Shown: positions 44,457-56,879 of the stretch, piece after piece
Numbering within the stretch: the first letter of the stretch is position 1
Layout: each line of letters starts with the position of its first letter
Assembly: GCA_013398015.1 (NCBI GenBank)
Contig: VZRR01006576.1
Coordinates: forward strand, 1-64,000
DNA: 64,000 nt
Direction of reading: 5' to 3'
DNA from: Oreocharis arfaki
Lineage: Eukaryota > Chordata > Aves > Passeriformes > Paramythiidae
The notes under the pieces: generated by a model
Database searches by the model: none
What the model saw: the letters and a program-made list of their open reading frames with translations, nothing else
Told to the model about the DNA's origin: nothing
Made by a program: the position numbers and the translations under genes

Positions 44457-45961
44457 TTTGTGCTGCTGTGTTAGAAGCCAGACCAATGTGTCCAAGGAAG
44501 ATTAAGGGCAAGACTGTCGTTTGTGACAACAATAATGACTTTATTCTTCAGAAATTAGGATTATTTTGATAAATTTTGCTGCAGGAGCTGCATTGCTGCT
44601 GTTCCTCCCCTCAAAGCAGTGTTTCTGGCACATTAAAAATGGTGTTTTAATGCAGCACTGTTTTCTTATTTCATGAGTCTCCCCAACTAACCCAGGAGCT
44701 TGATTTCTCCAGCCACAAATTTTCCTTATTTTCACCAGGATCTCCATTCTCTGCACTAAGACAATGCCATAAGGAACAAAATGTTGGTTGCACTGTTGGT
44801 CCTGGCAGTGGGAGCCAGCCATGCAGCAGGATTGCCTTTGCCATAAATGTCACTTCATTATGAAATGGGGTTATTGGTGTTCCAAGCAGAGGAGTGAAAC
44901 AGAGAAATACAAGTTTGTGTTGTGGTTTAAGTCTACCCCAGCCAAAGGCAGGACAGGATGGTTTTTAAGGGTATTTAAAACTGGTGGAAAAGAGGTGCCA
45001 GTAAGAGACATTCCCATGCAGAAGTCAGAGTGGATTTGACAGTTCTGACTCCCCCCAAGAGGAGTAAAATCCAAACCTGGGCTTGTGCCTGGGCACTCCT
45101 TGGAGGACGATGCTCTTCCATTCCTGATTTTATTCTCTGGACATATTTCTGTCTGTATGTTAAAAAAAATGAATCCTTCTGAAGGGTCTTTTTTGATTTC
45201 GGCTGGGGCCAGTCTTTTCTTGGTTAAAACCTTCCATTATTATTTCTGGGGAGAGTGTAAAAGCCTTCCCTGACTTAAGAGCAGAATCTTTCCCCAGGAA
45301 GAATAAATAACATGCACACTGACCTTTCAGTCCCAAGGAGAGTGTCTGCTTAAGAACTTCACAGCTCCTTGCCTCAGTGCAGGTTGACATTTGCAAGGTT
45401 GATAAGTTGGTTATTTGGATGTAAATCGACAGGGAAGGAAAACCACTTTCAATAGTTGTGATAAGAGTCCACTTTTTCTCAGTTTAATATAAAATAATGG
45501 ACAGTACATCACAGAAGCTCACCATCACTGCCTAATTTAAATAGTGGCTGCTGTGATGTATCCATCTGGCGGTCTGAAAAGGAAAAGAGTTTAAATTTAT
45601 TTGAATAAAGAGGAAGAAAATTCCTACCAGGGATTTTGCTCACTGTGCCTTAGAGCATCTTTGCAAGCAGCTATGTGTGGTGGTAGCATTTTAGGGATTA
45701 GAAGGGCTGTGGAATATGAGTCATCCTGAATTCTAATCGAGATGTGCAAGCATCTGATACAGAGAAGTGAGAAAATGAAGGTTTGAGGGGTTTTTTTTCT
45801 TTATTTCTTCCTTTGGAGACCCTGGATTCTCATCCATGGTTCTGAGTGGTAGGATCTGGCCACAACAGCAATGGCTGCCCTCACTCCTTGTTCTTGGTTT
45901 AGCCAAAGCTTCTTCCAAAATGTTTAGGAATTCCGTCTGGGCAGAAGCAGGTTGATGTATT
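44457..45961. other. Unique DNA, nothing recognised
   Basis: Mostly AT-rich. No open frame above about 93 codons and no known element. Confidence 0.45.
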
Positions 45962-46255
45962 ATCATGGAATATCCTGAGTTGGAAGGGACCCACAGGGAT
46001 CATCCAGTGCAGCTCCTGGCCCTGCCCAGACACCCCAACAACCCCACCCTGGGCATCCCTGGCAGCGCTGCCCAAACGCTCCTGGAGCTCTGGCAGCCTC
46101 GGGGCCGTGCCCATTCCCTGGGGAGCCTGGGCAGTGCCCAGCACCCTCTGGGGGAAGCACCTTTCCCTGCTCTCCAGCTTCAGCCTGCCCTGGCCCAGCT
46201 CCAGCACTCCCTGCTCCCAGAGCAGAGCTGGGAGCTGTCCCTCAGGAGAAGCGGT
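45962..46255 (-). mobile_element. CR1 LINE 3' end (type C)
   Basis: It starts with ATCATGGAATATCCTGAGTT (tail) and shares CAACCCCACCCTGGGCATCC and AGCACCCTCTGGGGGAAG with the copy at 5410-5712. It differs at the 5' side, where the part after CTGGCCCAGCTCCAGC is rearranged. Confidence 0.9.
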
Positions 46256-47794
46256 AGGATGGCAATGTGGCCCTACTGAACAACCTTGTGCTCTATAATT
46301 CTCCATCTTCCCATGAGCAGATCTTCTTTTTGGAACTATGGGCAGGATGTACTCCCACACTGCTGTTCTGGGCAGATGAAACTCTCTGTTTAGAGGCTTC
46401 CCAGCTTATTCTGTTCTTTTGACCCTCAAGGACCACTGGCTAATCCAGTGTTTCTGTAAACATGACTGTTTATAAAATGGTGCTGGGTAAAACTCTGCTT
46501 CTGAATCCTCCATGGTCACTGCAAACCTTGAGTCCTTACTTGGAGAGGGCTTCCAGAAAACATTCCTTGGACTCCCTTGTTCCTAAGCACATGCAGGCTG
46601 CTCTCTACTGGAAGCTGTTCCGAACTGCTCTGGAGCTGCAGCAGAGCATCCTGTTCTCCTGGCATCCCAGCAGACTTTGAACGGGATATTCTGGAATTGT
46701 ACACATTGGAAGGCAGAAGTGGGAGCCTTTCACCTCTCTGGGCAGTGTCTGCACAAGGCTCCAGGTTTGCTGCTGTGGTGGACAGCCCTTCCCCCTGTTC
46801 TGCTAGTGGCTCACTGAGTGTGAGAGCACTGCCTTTGCAGCCTTGTCCCTCTGCAGGATTTACCTGTCATGGCCTGGCCTGGGACACAGGCTTTTCAGGG
46901 ATGAAGCCTTCACACTCAGCTCTCTCTTCAAGCTCTTTTGGAGCATTGTCTTGGACTGCTTTTGTGTTACGTGTGGTGTGTTCTGGGCTTTGTCCTTCCA
47001 CCAAGTAAGTGAGTGATGCCGGGCTCCACATCACGCCTGTCGTTCTGTAAGACAGGGATTGGTATCATACCCAAAATTAATTCCAAATGTTGCCTGGAAC
47101 TCTTACTAGGACTGATCCAAGGCTTCCTGGCCCTTGCCTTGAAACTACTGTTACAGTGAGAAAAGAAGTGGTGTAACGCATTGAACATTTGCTAGATACA
47201 CAGTAGGCCCTCCTGGGACATTCCTACATTTCATTTATCCAAACTTTCCCCTGTTCTCACCTCAACCCCTGGAACTCATTATTAAATTTGCAGAATAAGA
47301 GCCTTACAGAACACATGTTTATTCATCTGGTTCAAAATTGCTGGCAGGCCTCCTTCCTGAACATCAAGGCAAAGCCAACCCCGTCTCCTCCAGCCTCTGA
47401 GAGCTGCGAGTCAGCACAGTGAAACAGCCCAGTGCCTTTTATTAGATGTTGTGTACTTGACAGCCAAGTCAAATGCCAGGCTTGGGAGAGCCGTAATTCA
47501 ATTCCTGCCTGAGTAATACACTCAGTGTGTCATTCCTGTCCTCCAGAGAAACCTGTGACCTCTGCAGTCAGGCCCAGCTGAAAATAAAGAGGTGCCTCCT
47601 CGGAGGTGAGTTTTCCAGGGTAATATCGACAGTGTCTGAACCAACCCCCTCCACAACCATGTTTCACTTTCCAGAGCTTCGGGACTGGGGAATAAATGAG
47701 AGGCCATAGCTGGTCTATCCCCAGAAAGAGACCTACAGTTGTTATGACAACAGAAGGTAAAGAGAAAACTGATTTCAAAGTGGTCATTTTGGAG
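46256..47794. other. Unique DNA, nothing recognised
   Basis: The plus frame at 46577-47008 (143 codons) has no recognisable domain. Confidence 0.4.
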
Positions 47795-48092
47795 CAAATC
47801 CAGAGGAGGCACCAAGATGATCAGAGGGATGGAGCTGAGAGAGTTAGGACTGAAGTTGTGGGGTGACCTAACTGGTCAGCAGCAGTGTGGAAAGGGTGGT
47901 TAGGCACTGGAAGGGGTTGCCCAGGGCAGTGGTGGAGTGCCCGTCCCTGGAAATGTTCAAAGCCTGTGTGGATGTGGCAGTCAGGGACATGGTGTGGTTT
48001 GAACTCAGTGGTGGTGCTGCTGGACGGTTGGATTTGATGATCTCAAAGATCTTTTCCAACCTTGAGGATTCTGTTCTGTTCTATTTGGTGGC
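47795..48092 (+). mobile_element. CR1 LINE, ORF2 end plus 3' end (type B variant)
   Basis: It begins at GAGCAAATCCAGAGGAGGCA and passes AGTGGTGGAGTGCCCGTCCC. It ends with GATGATCTCAAAGATCTTTT, CCAACCTTGAGGATTCTG and TTCTGTTCTATT, a clear octamer-type tail. About 100 bases after GGTGACCTAACTGG are missing compared with longer copies. Confidence 0.92.
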
Positions 48093-48394
48093 ACCTCCTT
48101 GGTGCAGAAAGCTGTGCTGAGGAGGGACAGAGTCTCTTTAAACACGAGCAGAGCTCAACTTTCTTGAGATGACCAGAAGATAACCACAAGACTTTGGTGG
48201 GCTGAAAGAAAATACATTTTAACGGTGCTTTTGATAAAGCAACTCCACCAAAGCCCCCTGGAGTTGCTGTTTCCTCCTTCTATGTGTACACGTGGTTTTA
48301 CTCTTCTGCTACATCCCAGTGTTGCACTTTACTCACAGGAACTGGTCTGTGTGTGGCACCACATGGCCTTGAGGGGAATCAGAGGGCACAGCAA
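48093..48394. other. Unique DNA, nothing recognised
   Basis: Short interval between two CR1 pieces. Confidence 0.45.
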
Positions 48395-48490
48395 AAATCC
48401 CAGAATCTTTAAGGCTGGAAAAGCCCTCCAAAGTCACGCAGTCCAGCCTCTGCCCACATATGATTGTATGACAAAGTACCATATCCCTTC
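48395..48490 (-). mobile_element. CR1 LINE 3' tip (type B-like), diverged
   Basis: AATCCCAGAATCTTTAAGGC, TGGAAAAGCCCTCCAAAG and CAGTCCAGCCTCTGCCCACA fit the reverse complement of a CR1 3' end. Beyond about 48490 the match fades. Confidence 0.7.
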
Positions 48491-50284
48491 AGGAATTTGC
48501 TCAGGATAATTTCCATGCACACTTCTGTTTCACTCCAAGGAAAACCTGCAAAAAAAAAATTACTTTTTTCACATCAGCGTCTTTTCACCTAAATGTGCGG
48601 TTCATGGGCGAGACTGTATTTAATAAATTAGCTTGCTTCTAGCAGGAAATTTATAAATTGAATTTCACCATCATGTAGATGAAGAGCTGGGGTCCAGGCA
48701 TGTGCCAAGAGTTAGGCAATTTATTCCATGAAGATTCCCACTCCGCTTTTTTGGGATCAATGCAAGATTTCTCCAAGGGCACTAAAATCTCCTGAGAGTG
48801 TGAGGAAAAGAGTCTCACTTCTGTCATTGAAGGACTAAATGAACACTACCAAATGTCCAAAGGTGATGATGAAACTGTTTTAAGGAACAAGTTCTAAGAA
48901 TAAACTAAACGATTGCCCAAGAGACAAAGAGGTCATGGCATGAAGTGGGATCAATTCATAGCATATCCGTAAGTTTATTATTTACTTATTTCTTTAGGTA
49001 GAATGAAACTCTGATTATTCAACTTCCATCCATATGGAAATGCCTCAAAACCTGACACTTTGTGTGTTAAAATTGTAGTTGGAACTTGATGTTAGATGAG
49101 GTTACAGACCCATCAGATATCAAGTACTGCTCATACAAAATCAATTTAAAATACCCTGGGGTTTCTACAGGTTGTAGAATATCAACCCAAGGGGTAACTC
49201 CACTCCTCCAGCTTCCGAGAGATGAAAAACTGCTCAAGCTACAAATCCAACCAATCCATCCAAGCTCTGTATTCCCAGCTTCAGGAATCTCCTACACCAT
49301 CTGCACCTGATCATTGGAAGGACATTTCACAGTTGAGATGGTGATTGGCAGTGGGAAGCATTGATGTGAAAGAATTTAACCAAATCTGTTGAAAATGGGC
49401 AACTGCTCGCTGGTGTTAAAACTCCACCACATGCCTTCCTCTAGGACTGGGACCAGTATTCATCCAGATGATTCATTTTAAAAAGAAAAAAATTATGCAG
49501 GAAGAAAACTCTGCAATCTCTCTTTTTTTTTCTTTTTTCCTGAAGAAACACAGAATAGCCACAATTCCAACACAAAGGCAAATTGAATATGCATGGCCTT
49601 AATTTAGCATCTCATTCAAGTGTGCCTCTGTCCTTTTTCCTTTCAGACTTTGCAGGAGCTTTTCAAATGTAAAAGGCAGAGGAGACCAAAACAAAACGTG
49701 AGCAGGTGCCACTTGAAAAAATACAATAGGTAAAGACACCATTCCTGCTGAAGGTGACAAAGAGCCTTTGGAAAAATATCTCTTCCATGCTTCTGCCAGC
49801 CCTGTTGGGAGACTCCACTGTGATGCCTGGCACTGGTTTTAGGATAAACCTTCATTTTATCTGAACAGATGTAACTGATCTGCAGCTATTCCAGATCATT
49901 CCTTGCACATTTGGGATGAAGGAAGGCGGGACCGCTCCTCAGCTGAATGGGATAAAACCTCATTGGGACGAGAGTGGTCTCACCCATCAGATTCTCTGGG
50001 ATATCGATTGTTAGTTGGTTTTTTTGGAGCCAGCAATGTTTCTGTCGACTTAACCCTTCTTGCCTTTTGCCTCCTTCCCATCTGTCCCTGTCACCAGCTT
50101 CAGCAGGACCTCTGAGGAGACTTCAGCAAGAAAATTTCAATGGCGAAAAGGAGAGACCTTGAAAAGGAAAGCAAATTGTCTCTCTTACGATAGGGTTTAA
50201 AATAAATTCATTTACTGTTGGATACTGACATTTTCTCAGTTTCACTTAAATCAGCCATTGTTCAAAAACCGAATGGACGTGCTA
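48491..50284. other. Unique AT-rich DNA, nothing recognised
   Basis: Only short frames and short homopolymer runs (for example A9 near 48551). Confidence 0.45.
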
Positions 50285-50357
50285 TTCAGTCCAAAGCTGG
50301 AATTGATAACCTTGGAGGTCTTTTTCATCCTTAATGATTCTATTGTTCTATTGAATC
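50285..50357 (+). mobile_element. CR1 LINE 3' tip (type B), very short
   Basis: GGAGGTCTTTTTCATCCTTA and ATGATTCTATTGTTCTATTG match the last bases and octamer tail of CR1. Only about 70 bases remain. Confidence 0.75.
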
Positions 50358-51214
50358 CTAATTTCAGTGTGAGTGCAATTTATATTTCTTGCTCCCTGTT
50401 ATTTTCTGGTCAGTGTCATTGTTTTATTCCGAAAAGTGCAAAAGGCGGGTTGGGCTTTCTTGCCCCTCCTCGGATGGTCCAGGTGAATGTCCTGCTGCTC
50501 CTGAAAATGGGGTTGGGCTGCTTCTCTCCCATGCCTGGGAAAGGCAGGAGGAGCTGCTTGTGCTGGAGTCATGGAAGACAGCAACTGCATGCACAGGGTT
50601 TCTGATTCAGGCAAAAATCTACCATTTTATGGCAAAATAAGAACAGAAATCTCAATGTAACTGAGTGAAATTCTTGTAGTTTGAAACTGTGAAATGCCTT
50701 CATTTAGGTACAAGGTTTGTTCTTTCTTTTTTTTTCCCCTGTTGATTCATGGCAATGTTTTCTCCTAATTATCCTCTGTTTTCTAGTTAAAGAAAAATAG
50801 ACTGAGAATGAGAACTCACTCTGAAAAAGAAAAAAATCTCCTTGAGCAGAATTGATTGAAAGCCACCTCAGCACTGTTAAAACTCCTAAGAGCCACTTCA
50901 GAGCACAGGCAGCCTCTTAGGGACATTGGGCCAGTTTGGGGAGAGAGGGAAAATTCCACTTCTGTCTGAAACCAGGGAAAATTCAGCTGGGGTGAGTCCA
51001 GAGTCAGGCAATGATCAAATTCCCTTCCTTTTCTTCTGAGGGAGAAAACACGTAGAATATCCCAAATAGTGGAGGTACTTAAATATCTCCAATGATTTTA
51101 AACAGACATGGATCAGGAATAAAGGGTCTGAGAGTGTCCTGGAGCTGGAAATGGATGTCACAACCCGGTTGAAGTTCCAAGCACCCTGGTGCTTGCCCTG
51201 AGCCCTGATTTTGT
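50358..51214. other. Unique DNA, nothing recognised
   Basis: No gene or repeat recognised. Confidence 0.45.
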
Positions 51215-51605
51215 CTTTTTTGAGGAAAGGCTGAGGGAGCGGGGGCTGCTCAGCCTCGAGAGGAGCCCCAGCTGAGAGGGGCCCTCAGGCCTGGCTGTCC
51301 CTGGCCGCAGGGAGGGCTCCGAGCAGGGCCCAGGCTCTGCTCCGGGGGCCCAGCAATGGCACCAGAGCAACGGGCAGGGCCTGAGCCCAGCAATTCCCCT
51401 GCACAGGAGGCACAACTTCTGCCCTGGGCACTGCCCAGCCCTGAGCACATTGTGCACAGAGCCCCTTGGCTCTCCTCCCTGGGGCTGGTGCAGAGCTGTG
51501 TGCACACAATGCTGTGCCCTGGGCTCTGGGATGGCCCTGCTGGAGCAGGGAGGTGCCACCAGGTGCCCGCTGTGCTCCCTGCAGCCTGAGCCAGACTGTG
51601 ACAAA
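51215..51605 (+). mobile_element. CR1 LINE, ORF2 end plus 3' end (type D)
   Basis: It begins with GAGGAAAGGCTGAGGGAGCG and GGGGCTGCTCAGCCTCGAGA (ORF2 C-terminus) and runs to CACCAGGTGCCCGCTGTGCT and CCCTGCAGCCTGAGCC. It is almost the reverse complement of 29600-29890 and continues into the 3' end seen at 11862. The terminal octamer tail is absent or decayed. Confidence 0.92.
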
Positions 51606-53437
51606 CACACCCAAACCAGGACAGAGAGCAAAGCAGGGCTGTGGGGCTGAGATTTGAATCAGCTGATGCTGCCCAAAAGCACAGCTGAAGCGGAAGGTGA
51701 GTGGACACCAACAGTCCTTGTGTGGATAATTTGAGGTATTCTTGATGCTCTATCCCTGCAGAGGACTTCTCCAGGTACCCAGACAATTTCAAACACACAG
51801 ATTTTGCTTTCACCTGTAAATTGTGATGTAGGAAAACACAAGTTCATTTTGCTCCAATTAAAGTTAGAGAATGGCATTGCTGATGGTGGGGGCTGAAGCT
51901 TTCCCCTGTTCCCATTAAGTTAGCTTGGATATTCCAGGTTTTTTATTTCTATTTTTAATGAGCTACTATAATGAGCTAAAACAAATGGCAATGCTTGCCA
52001 GGAGCTTCTCAGTGTACTGGCTAATGAGAGAATGAAAATAGATTTGGGATTGTTTGTAGAAGTCTTTGGATTAAATGTGTTTATTTTTGAGTGACTTACC
52101 TCCCTGTCTGAATATTAACAGTACACTCACAAAACCCTGCCTCATTTGCCAGTGGCCTAAGGAGCCAAATGGTTTCCTGCTGCTGTGCAATTTTATTGCT
52201 GGAGTATTGATTTTACCAAGTTTTATGCATAACCATATGGTCAAGAAATTTGAAGGTGAGAGGCCATAAAATGGAGCAAATACCTCTGAGGTTTCGGGTT
52301 TTGTTCTTCACAGTTACCATCCCCACCTTACATAATTTAAAATAATTCTTTTTATGAACAGGTAGAAATGATAAATCACTGCAAATACTCACATTTACTA
52401 GCAGAGACCTTCCCTCCTCCTCAAACAGTGCTTTCACAAGGTCACACCCAGAGCAGGAGTGTCCAGAAGGGACCAGGCAGGGGAAGCAAAGCCTGAGAGC
52501 TCCCAATGCCCTCGGCTGCAGCACCTCCACTGAGAGCGTTCTGTGCAGCCATCCCCGCACCTGCATTTGTGGCTTTGCACAAACTGGGCTTTTTGTGTGA
52601 GACCTATCTTTTCATATTGACTCCTTTGGTTAAAATGGAAACCTCTGCCACAGGAATGCTGGAGAGAACTTCAGCACAGCATTTGGATCGCTCCCAGAGG
52701 AGCAAACTGTGAGCAAATGGTTTCTTTAAAGAATCCAGCTTCTCTTTGTTTGTATTCAATTCCATGGTCATTTTCCAGTGGGAGAGTCAGGAAAATTAGG
52801 GTTATCTCAGCTGCTGGGCTGGCTGCTTGTAGAGCAGGCTTTAATTCTGCCTGGGTTTAGCTGGAGCGTCTCTGCCTGGGCCAGGGAGCCAATGGCTCAC
52901 CCCTGAGCAGGAGATTCGGTCTTTGAGATGATGCACCTCAGGACTCATTTTTCATCATGGGAAGAGAAAACCTCTCATTGTGGTTGGGAGAATTTCCCAA
53001 GCAGTTGGGCTTGGCTGTGATCTGGTCGGAGAGCACTCAGGGGGGACTGAGAATCTGGAATAAAGGCTGCATGGAAAGAGGAACAACCTCCAGCCAAATG
53101 GGAACACCATGCAGCCAGGGTGGGGGGTGCTGTGTGACCCGGACTGTGTGGGAGAGTAAAAGTACCACTGGCAGTGCTTTCCTCCCGAAAGCAGGAGAGC
53201 CCTCCTTTGTGGTGTGGGCTGGCACTCAGCAGGTGGGGGTGGAGGTGGAGGTGGCTGTGGATAAGGAGGTGGCTGTGGCTGTGAATGTGAATGTGGCTTG
53301 TGAGCACCTTCCGTGACTGATGAAGTCAGATCAATATTTCTGCTCTCCTCAGGGCCATTTCCATCCAAAGCTGCTACTCCAAGACCTTGCCATCCATCTG
53401 GTTTCATTTTGTCATTGTCACTTTTTGAATTGTGGTA
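51606..53437. other. Unique DNA with a short GGTGGC-type repeat
   Basis: A GGTGGA/GGTGGC/TGTGAA-type imperfect hexamer repeat lies at 53231-53297. The proline-rich minus frame at 52955-53407 and the valine-rich plus frame at 52957-53316 both derive from it. Confidence 0.45.
53231..53297. repeat. Imperfect hexanucleotide repeat
   Basis: Successive six-base words GGTGGG, GGTGGA, GGTGGC, TGTGGA, TGTGAA form an ordered but degenerate array. The gradual change of the unit along the array suggests slippage followed by point mutation. Confidence 0.8.
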
Positions 53438-53515
53438 ACACAGAACTCTTAAGATTGGAAAAGACCTCCAAGATCATCCCGTCCAACCCTGGACTGATTC
53501 CACCATGTCTATGAT
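53438..53515 (-). mobile_element. CR1 LINE 3' tip (type B-like), short
   Basis: AACACAGAACTCTTAAGATT, GGAAAAGACCTCCAAGATCA and CCGTCCAACCCTGGACTG fit the reverse complement of the CR1 3' end. Confidence 0.85.
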
Positions 53516-56367
53516 GCATTCTTACTGTCCTTTCTTGCTAGCACCTGCCTTTTATTTTCACTTTGGACTTTTCATCTTCTTTTTTTTTTTTTTTTTTCCA
53601 TTTCCTTCTCCTTTCTGGAGAAGAATCCACCAAAAGCAGATTTCTCCCAGGAGAAAGATCCCTCCAGGCTCTGCAAACCCCCTCCAAAATGTGTCCCCAC
53701 ATTACTGTGACATTACAGAGATCAACATAACAGATGATAGCAACATGATTTTGTTTCATTCCGCTCCCAGCATGAATAGCATTGCCCCGGTTTCTCATTC
53801 CTACAGGCTCTCACTCTGGGACGCTGCAGCAACTCTGCCGGAGAATGAGGGAGGCTCAGAAGTCCATGTGAGTGTTTGCCCTCACAAACGTGCCTTACAG
53901 AGGCAGCCATTAGCTCTCCATCCCTTTTTAAATCCGAGGGAACTGATACAACAGGGAACACTGATGGGAAAGAGATGAAACGGTGGCAGGGGGAGGGAAA
54001 AAATAAAAATATCACAAACAAGGTTAAAAAATGCAGCAGGTAAGAGTGAATTGTCAGCGTCTGACTCCTCGGGAGCAGTGGCAATTTATAACGCGGTGAC
54101 TAAGCCGGGAGTCTGGCAGAAGGAGAACGCAGCGCTGACTCCCTGCTTTGATGTCTCTGCCTTTCCGGAGGGGCTGGATGCAGCAGGGACCAGTGACTCA
54201 TTGGGGCAGCTCCCAGTTCCACACCCCAGCAGCTCCAGACCGCGGGGCCTTTCCATATTAACACTCTGGCATCACCTTTAACACGCACATTTCCAAGCCT
54301 TCTTTCGCTGCCTTCTCAGTTCCTGGTGGTTTCGGTGCCTTTGCAGATCTGATCTGCGTTCCAGAGATAAACAGGGCATTAACGAAGGTGTGGAGAGCTC
54401 TGCCCGTGGTAATTGCAGAGCCAATTTCGGGATTGCACGAGGTTTACAGAGCTGGGAGAAGCTACTACAGCACGGCTGAAATGAGGTGATCATAAGCACG
54501 GGTGCTGTATTGATTAATGCTCTCATGTGCAAGATAAGGCGAAGGATCCTGTACCTGCTGTAATGCTTTTATCTGCTGTGCCTAATTGGAGTTTTACCCT
54601 GGATTTTACATATTCCATCAGTAATGAGTTAATTGTATATGCCAAATGGATAATGAAGTTATTAACAGTGTGCCTGAAGACCACAGAGGAATTATCCAGG
54701 AGGTTGCTTTCTGCTCCGAGTCCTGGCTGGTTTGATATTAAATTGATATTAATTTGAGCACTGATGTTGCACTGTTGTATATTGTGTAAACTCTCAGCTT
54801 TGCTCAGCTGTATTTCCTCTTTCCCTTGGCTTAATGTGGCTTTCCATGGAGGAAGGGGAAGTCTTGTTTGCCCATGAGTACCATGGCAGTGGGCAGGCCA
54901 GCTGCACATTTTAGTTTAGGCGCAAGATTTCTGCTGAGAAAAAAAAAAAGGAAATCCCAAGGGAAGAGTTCTGCTGCAAAGCCTGTCAGTGCAAGCTGCC
55001 AGAGAGCCTGGGATTTGGGCTTGGAAAAATCCCATTGCAGTAATCCATTAATCCATGGAATTACCTGGAAGCTTTTCAATATGAGGAAGTCATTAGACGA
55101 GATCCCAATTTTTTTTTTAATTTGTATTTAACATTTACAGCTCTTTCTGGTGCTTGATTTTCTTTTATCCACTGCCCTCTACAGGTCTCATGGATGGAGT
55201 TAGGCTGAGGGAGATGAGGTTGCAGCAGTGGCTGGCTCTGGCTTTGAAAGAACTGCAGAGATGCTCCCAGAGCTGTTTTCCACGTGCTCTGGGAAGGGAA
55301 AAAATATTTACAGTGGGAGAAGTTCAAGTTTTAATACAGTGATGGGAAATTCCAGCTTTTATGGGTACAAAAGTGGGATATAACATTCCTTCCTGAAAGC
55401 CTCCCTGCTTTATTCCAGGTGTTAAGAGCTATGGTACAATGTTAGTGCATCAAATGTGTGGCGATTTATCCTTTCCCAGTGTATTCCTGTTAAAAACCAT
55501 TTGCAGGGAGAGATGATCCTTGTGGATGAACTGAGAAATGCTGCTGAACCTAAAAGTCTTGCTCTGAGCAAAGGGAGGGGTGAATTCCAGGCTCCTTGTG
55601 GTTCCCATCTCCTCACTGGGCTCTGGGGGCCTTTCCCTCTCCTGGAGACTGGGAACAACTGGTTTTCCGTGGATTTTCCTTACGTTTAATGAACAGGAAG
55701 TGCAGCACATCCCCTCATGGGGATGTTTGGGAATTGCTCTCCTCTATCTTGGCTGCTGCTTTCCTGAAGTGATTTGCATCTTAATAGCTTTGGTGCTGCT
55801 ATCAAAGAATTTTGGGGGAAGGACAAAAAGGCAGCAGCGTGGAATGATTATGTGAACTTCCCTTCCCGGAGAAACTCGGCTGAAAATAGAAATATTGGCA
55901 TTAAAGCGTGCCAAGGCTTCAGTTCAGGCTTTGCTGTGCCCACTGGTGCTTGGCATCACTCTGAGAAAGGAATATAAAATCAGATTTAGCTCTTTGGTGG
56001 GCAGCACTCAGCAGAGCTGCTGCAATCCCACGGCTTGGCCGGTCAGGGAAAAGGCAACATGTTGGTGTTGAGTTCAGAAAACTATCTCAGACTTCTCCAA
56101 GCACCCTCCTGTGAGGTGTTTTTAAGACATTGTGGTTTCTCTTTGAAGTTAAATCAAAGTTGGCTGGAGCACGGGGCCTTCTCCCGAGCCAACATCCCAG
56201 CGAGGAGCCCGCTGTGGGAATTTTTGGAGGGACTACAGTGTGGTGTAGGTTGGATCCTGTTGGGGGTCCCACATCTCCCCAGCGTGTACAGTCATGCAGA
56301 CTGCCTGCAGCCTGGTGCTGTCACCAAAACTGCAGGAAAAACAAAAAGCCTCCAACAACATTTTGAA
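53516..56367. other. Unique DNA with a T tract and a CpG/AT element-like region
   Basis: An 18-base T run lies at 53580-53597. The region 54050-54480 holds many CpG for non-repeat DNA, and 54480-54770 is AT-rich with TAAT and GATA words and no repeat. No coding gene recognised. Confidence 0.4.
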
Positions 56368-56389
56368 TGTTAGAGAGTCAAGGCATCAC

Positions 56390-56395
56390 TTTATT
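56390..56395 (-). promoter_or_regulatory. AATAAA polyadenylation signal of the LTR
   Basis: TTTATT on the plus strand, AATAAA on the minus strand, 22 bases from the U5-side end of the LTR. Confidence 0.5.
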
Positions 56396-56538
56396 ATCTG
56401 GCCAGGATGTACCACAGAAATAATCTCATCCACACACAGCCCGAGTGTGCAGAGAGAATCATTCCGTGACACATGACATTTACTATTTCATGAATTTACT
56501 AATTCACATTACATATTTACTATTTACACATTTCAGAT

Positions 56539-56546
56539 CTTTTATA
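56539..56546 (-). promoter_or_regulatory. TATA box of the LTR
   Basis: The minus strand reads TGTATAAAAG here. Position and distance to the AATAAA fit an LTR promoter. Confidence 0.5.
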
Positions 56547-56879
56547 CAGTCAAAACTCCTAGAAAGGAATTGGGTCAGTGTTCATTGGTCTCAAGTTGTG
56601 TAGTTCTTAGTATTTGGTTTCCTATTGGATCCTGGTTTCTTTGCCGATGATGTTAATGAGATCTTCATTCCTTGATTTCCTTATCAGTCTTTTCCGGAGG
56701 AGATGTCTCCAGCTCTGCCAGAGGCAGAGTCTGGGGTAGATGTTCGGCCGCTGATGTTCTGTTGATGTTCCACAGTGCTCTGGAAAGAAACTTCAGTTCC
56801 CTTCCCCCAGGGCATACGCAAACAAAACCTTTGACTAAAGTTACATACAAAATTTTTTAAAGTGGTTTGTTTTCCAACA

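Larger units (their letters stand above)
56368..56879 (-). mobile_element. Probable solo LTR of an endogenous retrovirus
   Basis: Read on the minus strand, the segment starts TGTTGGAAAAC and ends CTCTCTAACA, so its ends are TGTT(G/A)G...C(T)AACA as in retroviral LTRs. Inside it has a TATAAAAG promoter box (plus 56539-56546) and, about 150 bases downstream, an AATAAA signal (plus 56390-56395) close to the end. This is the normal U3-R-U5 order. No gag, pol or env sequence flanks it, so it looks like a solo LTR left by recombination. I could not see a target-site duplication, and the U3-side end at 56879 is less certain than the other. Confidence 0.6.

Noticed and set aside
44457..44600. Possible second LTR around an AATAATGACTTTATTC stretch
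   Set aside because: No matching TG...CA ends, TATA box or AATAAA in the right order.
52955..53407. Proline-rich minus-strand frame and valine-rich plus-strand frame
   Set aside because: Both are translations of the imperfect hexamer repeat at 53231-53297.
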